A model generated the notes under the pieces. It was not told the DNA's origin. It did no database searches and saw only the letters and a program-made list of their open reading frames with translations. A stretch of 52,833 nucleotides of DNA from CAYVBJ01 sp964517005 (GTDB lineage Bacteria > Bacteroidota > Rhodothermia > Balneolales > Balneolaceae), in assembly GCA_964517005.1 (NCBI GenBank), contig CAZFAJ010000011.1:1-52833 (forward strand), written 5' to 3'. The position numbers were made by a program, and so were the translations under genes. Below, in pieces: positions 9,189-16,972 of the stretch (positions within the stretch are counted from its first letter, which is position 1; the number at the start of each line of letters is the position of its first letter).

Positions 9189-10250
9189 ATGAAGAATGTT
9201 AAGATAATTATTATCGGGGGCGGACTCTCGGGCCTTGCAACGGCCTGGTATCTCGAAAAAAATGGCATGCAGTGCACAATTATTGAAGCTCGCAATAGAT
9301 TGGGTGGCCGTATCTACACATTGCGTAAGAGTGGGTGTGCACCACTGGAGATGGGCGCAACATGGCTCGGCATGAAGCATAAAAATTTAGCCGGCTTATT
9401 AAAAGAGACAAAAATTAGCATTTTTGAACAGTATATGGGTCAGAAAGCTTTTTTTGAAGAGAACCTTTTTGCTCCTCCCAAATTGATTCATTTGCCTTAC
9501 AATCCCGATCCCTCCTATCGGATTTCCGGTGGCACAGATGTGCTAATCGATTCACTTTCAAAAAAGTTAAAAAAAAGTACCCTTATACTGGGTCAGCCTG
9601 TTAAATCGATTGCCTTTGACAAAAAAATGATAATAAGGACTGTCAATGATCAATATGAAGCAGATACTGCAGTCGCTGCAATGCCGCCAAAACTTCTATT
9701 GGATACCATATCTTTTACACCGGGTCTTCCTGACGAACTTGCCAGGATTGCATCTTCCACACACAGCTGGATGGCCGAATCTATTAAATTTGGCCTTGCT
9801 TACGAGAATCCCTTTTGGCGGGATGTTACTACCAGCGGAACGATCATGAGCAATACCGGGCCTGTAACAGAGATGTATGACCATTCTTCTGAAAGGCAGC
9901 CCTTGTATGCACTAACTGGTTTCATAGATCCGGTTTATCATTCCATGTCTAAAGTTGAGCGGAAAAATATAGTTTTGAGACAACTCCAGGGAATTTATGG
10001 GAAAAAAGCTGTAAAAAATTATTCCTATTATGATCTGGTTTGGAGAGATGACCCATTTACATACAGTGAGTATGAAAGCCACGTAAACCCTCATCAAAAT
10101 AATGGCCATACAGTCTTTTCGGGTTCTTTCTATGACGGGCATTTTTTAATAGCCGGTGCGGAGACGGCAACTGGCTTTCCGGGTTACATGGATGGAGCGG
10201 CAGAAAGCGCAAAAAGAGTAGCAGAAAAAATCACAAGTCAGTATTCCTGA
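9189..10250 (+). CDS. FAD-dependent amine oxidase family protein
   Basis: A 353-residue flavoprotein of the monoamine oxidase/phytoene desaturase superfamily. The N-terminal dinucleotide-binding site is complete: IIIIGGGLSGLATAWYLE and, 30 residues on, E-A-R-N-R-L-G-G-R-I-Y (the GG doublet of this family). Then come G-A-T-W-L-G and, near the C-terminus, the second FAD motif HFLIAGAETATGFPGYMDGAAESA. It is shorter than typical monoamine oxidases (about 450) and has a reduced substrate domain. No signal peptide. The substrate cannot be told from sequence, and the gene is monocistronic. Confidence 0.85.
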   Translation: MKNVKIIIIGGGLSGLATAWYLEKNGMQCTIIEARNRLGGRIYTLRKSGCAPLEMGATWLGMKHKNLAGLLKETKISIFEQYMGQKAFFEENLFAPPKLIHLPYNPDPSYRISGGTDVLIDSLSKKLKKSTLILGQPVKSIAFDKKMIIRTVNDQYEADTAVAAMPPKLLLDTISFTPGLPDELARIASSTHSWMAESIKFGLAYENPFWRDVTTSGTIMSNTGPVTEMYDHSSERQPLYALTGFIDPVYHSMSKVERKNIVLRQLQGIYGKKAVKNYSYYDLVWRDDPFTYSEYESHVNPHQNNGHTVFSGSFYDGHFLIAGAETATGFPGYMDGAAESAKRVAEKITSQYS

Positions 10251-10347
10251 TTATGATTTCAAGTAAACAGGGAATTTATTTATCAGATAAAACATTTTAT
10301 TATTAGAGAAAAGATATAATCTGTAATTAAAACTAAAACGTCAAATT

Positions 10348-10638
10348 ATGAAAAGAGAAGAATATATCGAGTCAATGACTGAGAAGTTAAAAGAATGGAA
10401 TAAAGAAATTGAAAAACTCGAAGTAAAAGCACAAGAGGCAAGTACAGAAGCAAAAAAAGAGATCAGCAACGAAGTTGAAGATCTTCGTACAAAAAGAAAA
10501 TTGGCTGAGCAGAAACTGAATGAGGTTCGTGAAACCAGCCAGGAAGCCTGGAAAGATATTCAGATGGAAGCTGAAGATTCCTTCAAAGAGATGAAAAGTG
10601 CTCTCAAAAATGCTGTGAACCGGTTTGAAGATCTATAA
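10348..10638 (+). CDS. Small coiled-coil protein
   Basis: A 96-residue, almost entirely helical, Lys/Glu-rich protein (residues about 5-90) with heptad-like spacing. It resembles the apolipoprotein-like or sll1863-type stress-protein class of short coiled coils. No membrane segment or cysteine. The gene is complete, but its final 41 bases recur at 23142-23182, so its 3' end marks the edge of the island to its right. Before the island arrived it was apparently the convergent neighbour of phoH. Confidence 0.7.
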   Translation: MKREEYIESMTEKLKEWNKEIEKLEVKAQEASTEAKKEISNEVEDLRTKRKLAEQKLNEVRETSQEAWKDIQMEAEDSFKEMKSALKNAVNRFEDL

Positions 10639-10782
10639 GATGCTTTCTAAAGTAATTCACAGGCAAGGTTAGCAAGTACCGAACGTTCACCTTTTTCAAG
10701 GCTCACATGTGCATAAACGTCACTCCCGTTCATCCTGTCCACCAGGTATGATAATCCACTGCTCTGTGCATCGAGGTAAGGA
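10598..10782 (+). repeat. Left copy of 185-bp direct repeat flanking the Pel-like island
   Basis: Aligned base by base, 10598-10782 matches 23142-23326 without gaps. There are ten mismatches (10630, 10656, 10662, 10740, 10752, 10755, 10759, 10764, 10773, 10779), all transitions, giving about 95% identity. The unit spans the last 41 bases of the coiled-coil gene, an 8-base spacer and the last 136 bases of phoH. Similarity stops abruptly on both sides. Confidence 0.95.
10647..10782 (-). pseudogene. phoH 3'-end fragment
   Basis: A headless copy of the last 44 codons of phoH, with a stop codon at 10647-10649. It differs from the intact gene at nine bases: eight are synonymous and one replaces Asn with Ser. 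Upstream of 10782 the frame runs into unrelated AT-rich sequence, so no functional protein is expected. Confidence 0.9.
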
Positions 10783-11046
10783 AAAAAGAATAAACTTATA
10801 GTTGAATGCGAATTAAATGGTTTTATGAGAAATTTATAATCTAAGGTTTGGTAGAAATTTACTAATCTGTTTTTCAATCTTCAAAATGCCTAAATTAAAA
10901 AAGGCGTTCTTTTATTTCATAAATATTCTGTATCAAAAATGGCAGGGGTAGAGGGCATGGACTGCAAAATATTAATTGATGTTGAGCTGTATATGCATGT
11001 GCTTGTCTCTAATCTACTCGGGGATTAATTTGAATAATTAAAGCAG
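10783..11046. other. Left-end island sequence without recognised gene
   Basis: AT-rich non-coding stretch between the repeat and the first small ORF of the island. I see no integrase, tRNA, IS end or clear inverted repeat. It probably contains the promoter region for the Pel-like operon, but no promoter can be defined by eye. Confidence 0.6.
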
Positions 11047-11238
11047 ATGAAGCTCAACAAACAATCGTCTTATCTAAGCAAGCATTTAATCTTAACTGAC
11101 ATTGACATGACTGGATTAGATGAACAGGAATTACTTTCATCACTTAACAGAGATATAAAGAAAAAGGTAATTCAATTTGATGATAACCAATTTACCAAGT
11201 TTTCAGAAGAACAAAATCCGACTGTTAAAACAGCTTGA
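11047..11238 (+). CDS. Small hypothetical protein at island left end
   Basis: A 63-residue hydrophilic protein that I do not recognise. Its middle reads LILTDIDMTGLDEQELLSSL, which could be a short helical or regulatory element. It starts with ATG, lies 176 bases upstream of the first glycosyltransferase on the same strand, and might be an operon leader or a remnant. Confidence 0.35.
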   Translation: MKLNKQSSYLSKHLILTDIDMTGLDEQELLSSLNRDIKKKVIQFDDNQFTKFSEEQNPTVKTA

Positions 11239-11414
11239 TTGGTTGCTCTATACAGGGCAGATATTTTGATTAAATTATTTGTTATAGATACAGATTACTC
11301 ATTTAAGAAGAAACAGGTTGTTTTCCAGTACTGAGTATGAGGTAATATCTCGTTTGGTAACACAATTCGGGGCTAATCTATGACACTGTATTCTACCTAA
11401 ATGTTGGTGTATTA

Positions 11415-12605
11415 ATGGGTAATCATACAATTGCACTTGTTATTGAGGGAACCTATCCTTGGTATAGGGGTGGTGTAAGTAAATGGGTTACCCGGTATAT
11501 TCAGTTTTTCTCAAATTTCAATTTTCATATTGTACAGATTGCTGCCGACCATTATCTGCACAATGATTTTTCGGAAGCAATTTATGAAATACCGAAGCAG
11601 GTACAGACATTTACTCGTATTCAGGCTCCCAATTGCAAAACTAACTGGGATATTTCCGCGAAAGCGTGGCTGCAAAAATGGCTCAATAAAACAGAGGAGG
11701 TTTCAGATTACGCAGATATTATACATGTTGCCAACACGGGTTTTGCAGGTTTGCTGGGAGCAATGATGGCCAAAAAGAATGCCAAACCTCTAATACTTAC
11801 AGAGCATGGACTTTATTGGAAGGAGATTGAAATGGGAGCTGTTGCACTGGAATGTGGATATAAAGTTTCTAAGGATAAAAAAATGAAAGTCCAGATGGTA
11901 AATTACTTTAAGCACATTGCAAGGCTTACCTATCAATTAGCCAACGAAGTTATAAGTGTTTCTCATTGTAATATTTCATATCAAGAGCGGCTTGGAGCTC
12001 GGCATGTGCATTATATACCGAATGGTGTCGATAAAATTTGGTTGACTAAGTACAAACAAAAAAGTGAGATACCGGTAATTGGTTGGATTGGCCGTTGTTC
12101 TGAAATGAAGAATCCGCTCCAGTTTTTTGATGTTATTGAAGGGTTTCGGCGACACGAATATACAAAAGCCCGATTTATAATGATGATCTGTAATGCTAAT
12201 GAACCTGATTTATGGAAACAAGTAAATGAAAAAGCCAATAACTATCCTGAATTAACACTCGTATTAAACGCATCAGCCAATGGTTATCTTGACCAGATGG
12301 ATGCCCTTTGTATAACCAGTCATAATGAATCGCAACCATTGGTTATGTTTGAAGCTTTGGCTAAAAAAGTATTGCCGGTTGGTTGGCAAGCAGGTGACGT
12401 GACCTCTACTTACGGCATCATAGAACCACCTTCAACCGCAGTTGAGATTTTAGTTAAAGATATTATGAAATTGTGGCAATGTCCACAGGAGTGGGATAAA
12501 GCGGTAAAAAAACGGTTTAAAATGGTGGAAGCAAAGCATACTTGGGATAAGATTTTTGAGCAATATCATAAGTTGTTTCATCCGTATTTAGTGGCTTTAT
12601 GTTAA
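11415..12605 (+). CDS. PelF-like GT4 glycosyltransferase (short form)
   Basis: A 396-residue cytoplasmic GT-B glycosyltransferase of family GT4. The start, IALVIEGTYPWYRGGVSKW, is the PelF-type N-terminus with the Gly-Gly loop that contacts the sugar nucleotide. The C-terminal half has N-G-V-D, PVIGWIGRCSEMKNP and the E-x7-E motif in N-E-S-Q-P-L-V-M-F-E-A, so the active site looks intact. It is about 110 residues shorter than PelF and lacks most of the DUF3492 insertion seen in the next gene. It overlaps that gene by 7 bases. Inference: a second transferase that primes or decorates the Pel-like polymer. Confidence 0.82.
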   Translation: MGNHTIALVIEGTYPWYRGGVSKWVTRYIQFFSNFNFHIVQIAADHYLHNDFSEAIYEIPKQVQTFTRIQAPNCKTNWDISAKAWLQKWLNKTEEVSDYADIIHVANTGFAGLLGAMMAKKNAKPLILTEHGLYWKEIEMGAVALECGYKVSKDKKMKVQMVNYFKHIARLTYQLANEVISVSHCNISYQERLGARHVHYIPNGVDKIWLTKYKQKSEIPVIGWIGRCSEMKNPLQFFDVIEGFRRHEYTKARFIMMICNANEPDLWKQVNEKANNYPELTLVLNASANGYLDQMDALCITSHNESQPLVMFEALAKKVLPVGWQAGDVTSTYGIIEPPSTAVEILVKDIMKLWQCPQEWDKAVKKRFKMVEAKHTWDKIFEQYHKLFHPYLVALC

Positions 12606-14179
12606 TTATGAGTGATAAACCGACCATATTATTTGCAACCGAAGGCTCATACCCATTTCATAAGGGTGGGGTTTCAACATGGTCACATATTCTATGTAAT
12701 GAATTGGAAAATGACGTTGATTTTATACTGTTAACCGTAACAGGAAATCCTTTTGTTAAGTCGCGTTATCAGCTTTCCGCTAATATAAAAGACATAATAC
12801 ATATTCCCCTCTGGGGTGCCGAAGAGCCGGCTCAATATTACAATCGTGAAACTTCGTTTTCAAAACATATTGAGCGTAAAGGCCGAACTAATAATGTGGC
12901 AGTTAAAGAATTGTTTTTTCCTATGTTCAGGGATTTAGTTAAATGTATACTCGATCCTTTTAAACCGGCAGGAAAATTTGGAGAACTGCTTTATGGCTTT
13001 TGGATCTATTTTCAAAACTATGATTATAAAGAAACGCTTTCGAATCCATTACTCTGGTCAGAATATAAGCATCAACTCTCGATGCATTTTAAATCTTATG
13101 AAGGCCTGGACAGAGAAAAACCGCAAATATTCGATGTAACATTTGGTATGCGCTGGTTTTATCATTTTATGATGCCATTGGCGGTACCTATTCCAGGAGT
13201 AACGGTAAGCCACTCAACGTTGGCCGGCTTTCCCTCTATTTCATCTATAGTGGCAAAATATGAGTATGGAATTCCCCTTATACTCACGGACCATGGGGTA
13301 TATATACGTGAACGATTAATCAATGTAAGTCAGTCGACTGAATTTTCTTTCTTTTCCAAAAAATTACTGGTCGATCTTTCTACGTTTATATCCAGGGCTG
13401 TTTATCAACATGCGGATATAATTGCTCCTGTAACTTCTATAAATAAAAAGTGGGAAATGAAGTTCGGCGGTACGGAAGATCGTATTCAACCGATATATAA
13501 CGGTGTTGATACGGATGTGTTCAGACCAACGGCAAAGCCTGATAAAACAGCCCATATGCCTACCGTGGTGGCTGTAGCCCAGGTTTTTCCACTCAAAGAT
13601 ATCGAAACCATGATTCGCTCTTGCCACTATGTGCGACAGGAAATTCCTGATGTACAGTATATTTTGTACGGAAGTCTCGAAATAAATCCTACTTATGTTA
13701 AGCGATGTAAGAAGTTGGTAAAAGAATTAGATCTCGAAGACCATTTTACTTTTGGTGGTTTTCATAATACTCCCAGTATGGCATTTAATGAAGGGGATAT
13801 ATCAATCCTGAGTTCAATCTCTGAAGGTTTTCCATATACCGTTATAGAATCGATGAGCTGTGGCCGCCCGGTAGTTTCTACTGATGTAGGAGGTATACGA
13901 GAAGCGCTTGAAGGGTGCGGCGAGCTATGTAAAACAAGGGACGCCAGAGCATTATCGGAAGGAGTTATTAAGTTGCTTAAAGATGATGAGTTGCGAATGG
14001 AAATGGGGAGGAGGGCTCGTGATAGGGTGCTTATAAACTATACCATTCATCAGGTTGTAGGTAGTTATTTATCTATTTATCAGACATTGCATAAAAAGGA
14101 GCGTGAGCCATTAAAATATTACTTAGAAACTCCTTCTGTGATAAATGTTAAGGAAAAATTGCGGAAGATAGATGTCTAA
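12599..14179 (+). CDS. pelF: PelF-like exopolysaccharide glycosyltransferase
   Basis: A 526-residue GT4 enzyme, close in length to PelF of Pseudomonas, the polymerase of the N-acetylgalactosamine-rich Pel polysaccharide. The N-terminus ILFATEGSYPFHKGGVSTWSH is the PelF/DUF3492 signature. Then come the DUF3492 region (about residues 60-270), LTDHGVYIRERL, NGVDTDVF and the donor-site motif S-E-G-F-P-Y-T-V-I-E-S (E-x7-E). The start may be ATG at 12599, overlapping the previous stop, or the fourth codon (ATG at 12608). Its 3' end overlaps the transporter gene by 8 bases. PelF uses UDP-GalNAc in characterised systems; here the sugar is inferred. Confidence 0.88.
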   Translation: MLIMSDKPTILFATEGSYPFHKGGVSTWSHILCNELENDVDFILLTVTGNPFVKSRYQLSANIKDIIHIPLWGAEEPAQYYNRETSFSKHIERKGRTNNVAVKELFFPMFRDLVKCILDPFKPAGKFGELLYGFWIYFQNYDYKETLSNPLLWSEYKHQLSMHFKSYEGLDREKPQIFDVTFGMRWFYHFMMPLAVPIPGVTVSHSTLAGFPSISSIVAKYEYGIPLILTDHGVYIRERLINVSQSTEFSFFSKKLLVDLSTFISRAVYQHADIIAPVTSINKKWEMKFGGTEDRIQPIYNGVDTDVFRPTAKPDKTAHMPTVVAVAQVFPLKDIETMIRSCHYVRQEIPDVQYILYGSLEINPTYVKRCKKLVKELDLEDHFTFGGFHNTPSMAFNEGDISILSSISEGFPYTVIESMSCGRPVVSTDVGGIREALEGCGELCKTRDARALSEGVIKLLKDDELRMEMGRRARDRVLINYTIHQVVGSYLSIYQTLHKKEREPLKYYLETPSVINVKEKLRKIDV

Positions 14180-15797
14180 AGTAGCCAAAAAATTAGAAAT
14201 ATCTGTTCTCGAAGAAAGGCAGGAGCTTGTCAATACCATCTTTGAGCAGATTGGGAACCCCATCAGCATTTGGGCGGTGGCCGCCACTATCGAATCCATT
14301 GGTATTCGTGATATAGATGTGCGCCGGGATTTTGGCTGCGATTCCGTTTTTGATTTAGCTGAAGAAATTTATCCGGATTTAAAACAATGGGTTAACAGAC
14401 ATATATACGAAGAAATAGAAGAAAATATATTTAAAAAGCCCTCTATAAGTGAACGAGTATTCATGTTTCTTCGCTATTACGGATATGGATTGCTTTTTTC
14501 CCTTCCTATGATGAGCCAACTTGCAGCAGTACTAATTTTCCGATACTCATTATGGGCTTGGCTGGAATTTAATGAGGCCCAAGCTACTATGGTGGCATTT
14601 GGTACTATCTGGGCATTTATTATCACCGGTGGTTTTGTACAAATAATCGGCCGGTCGGTTACCAAGTATATAAGTGATGCAAACTTTTTTTTGGCATACG
14701 AATCGGCTCGTAAAATTGTTAGAAACGGAGCTTTAACAACGCTCGTAGTAGCACTCTTATTTTTTGTGATGAATCTCGTTCTTCCCTTCTATCCGCAAAG
14801 TATGCTCGGGCTTGCACTGGTTTATTATGTGTTAATAAGTATGCTATTGCTTGGTTCGGGAGTATTATATGCCCTGCAGCAACGAATTATGATTTTATTC
14901 ATCATACTGGCCGGTACTGCCATTGTAATTGCCGGTATGGATTGGTTTTTATGGGGTATTTACTTGTCGCATTGGATTGGGATGGGAGTGACTACTTTAT
15001 TATTGATGCTTTATGCTTACGGATATCTCCGTTTTAAAATTTATCGAAATCCGTACGCGGCGGGTTATCAAAAACTTCCTGATGAAAGTGTCAGATACTA
15101 TCTCAATTACCACTATTTTGCGTATGGATTTCTGTATTTTTTTTTCCTTTTTCTAGACCGTATTTTAGCTTGGTCGGCCGGGCCGCCGTCTCCACCCTAC
15201 ATAATGTGGTTTAATACTCCTTACGAGCTGGGAATGGACTGGGCGCTCATTAGTTTAATATTGACAATTGCCGTGCTTGAATACAGTATTAATGCTTTCT
15301 CAAAGCAGCTGTTGTCGTTACAAAAAAAAACCGGATTTGTACAGGTGAACCGGTTCAATCGCTTTTTTCAAAAGTTTTACCGCCGACAAATTATTCTTTT
15401 GATAATGGTTGGAGTGGTATCAATCATTGCAACATATTTTGGTATCAACAGTCTGCGAGTATTGAAAAATGATATTCCGGAAATTAGAGACTTTTTCCTA
15501 AATCCCATGACAACAAAAGTATTTTGGATTGCTGGAATATCGTATCTGTTTGTAGTAATTGGATTGTTGCATTCGTTGTTCTTTTTTAGGCTAAACAAAC
15601 CCTCATTTGCAGTATATGCAATAACCGGGGCATTTTTAGTAAACTTTATTGTTGGCTTTATCTGTAGCCGAATATTCGGCCTTGAATATGCTGTTATTGG
15701 TTTACTGGCTGGCTCAATAACATTTGCAGCTATTTCCGGGAGGATGGCGAAAAGCTTTTTTGAGCGTTTGGATTATTACTATTATTCAGCATTCTAG
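14172..15797 (+). CDS. pelG: PelG-like polysaccharide transporter with N-terminal extension
   Basis: A 541-residue inner-membrane protein with about a dozen hydrophobic segments from residue 95 on. It resembles PelG, the MATE/Wzx-like exporter working with PelF; the block FFFLFLDRILAWSAG and the flanking tyrosine-rich loop are typical of that family. It carries roughly 90 extra soluble residues at the N-terminus (GIRDIDVRRDFGCDSVFDLAEEIYPDLK is the core) that standard PelG, about 455 residues, lacks. ATG at 14172 overlaps the pelF stop. The extension could replace a missing cytoplasmic partner such as PelD or PelE; that is speculation. Confidence 0.85.
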   Translation: MSKVAKKLEISVLEERQELVNTIFEQIGNPISIWAVAATIESIGIRDIDVRRDFGCDSVFDLAEEIYPDLKQWVNRHIYEEIEENIFKKPSISERVFMFLRYYGYGLLFSLPMMSQLAAVLIFRYSLWAWLEFNEAQATMVAFGTIWAFIITGGFVQIIGRSVTKYISDANFFLAYESARKIVRNGALTTLVVALLFFVMNLVLPFYPQSMLGLALVYYVLISMLLLGSGVLYALQQRIMILFIILAGTAIVIAGMDWFLWGIYLSHWIGMGVTTLLLMLYAYGYLRFKIYRNPYAAGYQKLPDESVRYYLNYHYFAYGFLYFFFLFLDRILAWSAGPPSPPYIMWFNTPYELGMDWALISLILTIAVLEYSINAFSKQLLSLQKKTGFVQVNRFNRFFQKFYRRQIILLIMVGVVSIIATYFGINSLRVLKNDIPEIRDFFLNPMTTKVFWIAGISYLFVVIGLLHSLFFFRLNKPSFAVYAITGAFLVNFIVGFICSRIFGLEYAVIGLLAGSITFAAISGRMAKSFFERLDYYYYSAF

Positions 15798-15807
15798 ATA
15801 CCTTATT

Positions 15808-16080
15808 ATGATCGAAGACGTAAAAACCTATTCCAATACCGTTGGCTCCAGACTAACAAAAAGACATAGTACCCGATGTTTTGGCCAGGAGAAGGAAACT
15901 GAATTTTGCCGACATATTGCAGAATTAGCTTCTCAGGAAATCATCCCGCATTTTAAAACAATAGCATTCAGCTTGTCTGTAAAAGAACGAAAACTGTTTC
16001 TTCAGGCAGTGCAATTACATGATATTGATTACCTTTGCTATGGGATTAATTCAAACATTAAGACAGAAAAAATACTATAA
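15808..16080 (+). CDS. Small hypothetical protein in Pel-like operon
   Basis: A 90-residue soluble protein that I do not recognise. An in-frame ATG at 15808, 11 bases after the pelG stop, is a better start than 15724 inside pelG. It has two cysteines, and its Ser-Val-Lys-Glu-Arg-Lys helix followed by HDIDYLCYGINSN looks like a compact helical domain. Its stop overlaps the start of the next gene by one base (TAATG), so it is translationally coupled and probably a real component, possibly a small subunit of the synthase complex. Confidence 0.6.
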   Translation: MIEDVKTYSNTVGSRLTKRHSTRCFGQEKETEFCRHIAELASQEIIPHFKTIAFSLSVKERKLFLQAVQLHDIDYLCYGINSNIKTEKIL

Positions 16081-16952
16081 TGCAGGTACTAAAAATGAAG
16101 AACAATACTTATAAAACTATTTTCGCAGTAGTTACTATGATACTTTTTAATTCATGCAGTACAACAGATAGTACTGTTGGGACTTTAGGTTATGAAGCAC
16201 TATCGCCATTTGCGGCCAGTTATGAAAAAATTACTCCAGATCAGGTTTCAGGCTATGATTTGATAATTGTGGAGCCGTCTCACTTTAATAAGTCTGAAGT
16301 AAACGCATTAAAAAATACGGGGGCATTAGTTTTAGCTTATATATCTCTGGGTGAGGTGGGAGATTATCGATGGTATTTTTCTTTAATGGAAGAACGAGGG
16401 TTTTTAGGCAAAAATGAGAATTGGAATACCTACTACATCAATTTGGCTGATACGCAAGTATATTCACTCTTTTTTGATCAAATTATTCCAGAGATAATGG
16501 TGCTGGGATTTGATGGTTTATTTTTAGACACCGTGGATTCTGTAGCCCCTTACACTCCGCGCAGTTACCTTCAGACGGATATGTTAAGACTTATTCAGCA
16601 AATAAGAACAGAATATCCAGAGAGCATGATTATACAAAATGCAGGACTTTTCTTATTGAATAATACCGCCGAAGTAGTTGATGCAGTTTTAATAGAAGAT
16701 GTGGCTACGGCATATAACTTTGGCAATAAGAGTTACGCGCTCAAAGAGGAAGAGGCTTACAGGAGTAAAGTAAATACGATACAAACACTTTCTCAGGAGA
16801 ATGATATTCCTTTTTTAATTATTGATTTTGCAAAAGAAAAACCGTTGCAGGATATGGCTGTCCAGCGGCTCGAAAGCCTGGAGTTTCCATATTTCATCAA
16901 TACTATAGAGTTAAATAATATATCCAGTGGTATAACAGGAAATAACTATTAA
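16080..16952 (+). CDS. PelA-type glycoside hydrolase lipoprotein (GH166/GH114-like)
   Basis: A 290-residue lipoprotein. It begins with a signal peptide whose lipobox Cys lies in FNSCSTT (about residue 26). The body is a TIM-barrel hydrolase of the clan that includes endo-alpha-1,4-galactosaminidases and the PelA hydrolase domain. Key blocks are VLAYISLGEVGDY, YINLADTQV, GFDGLFLDTVDS (catalytic Asp region), IIQNAG and VLIEDVAT (candidate acidic residue). In Pseudomonas this domain is the N-terminal part of PelA; here it is a separate gene and the deacetylase lies two genes downstream. Probable role: trimming the polymer in the periplasm or at the outer membrane. Confidence 0.83.
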   Translation: MQVLKMKNNTYKTIFAVVTMILFNSCSTTDSTVGTLGYEALSPFAASYEKITPDQVSGYDLIIVEPSHFNKSEVNALKNTGALVLAYISLGEVGDYRWYFSLMEERGFLGKNENWNTYYINLADTQVYSLFFDQIIPEIMVLGFDGLFLDTVDSVAPYTPRSYLQTDMLRLIQQIRTEYPESMIIQNAGLFLLNNTAEVVDAVLIEDVATAYNFGNKSYALKEEEAYRSKVNTIQTLSQENDIPFLIIDFAKEKPLQDMAVQRLESLEFPYFINTIELNNISSGITGNNY

Positions 16953-16972
16953 GAGTAAAGGGTATAATAACG

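Noticed and set aside
10647..10877. Leftward 76-codon frame at the island left end
   Set aside because: Only its last 44 codons are homologous to phoH; the rest is unrelated island sequence, so it is a fragment and not a gene.
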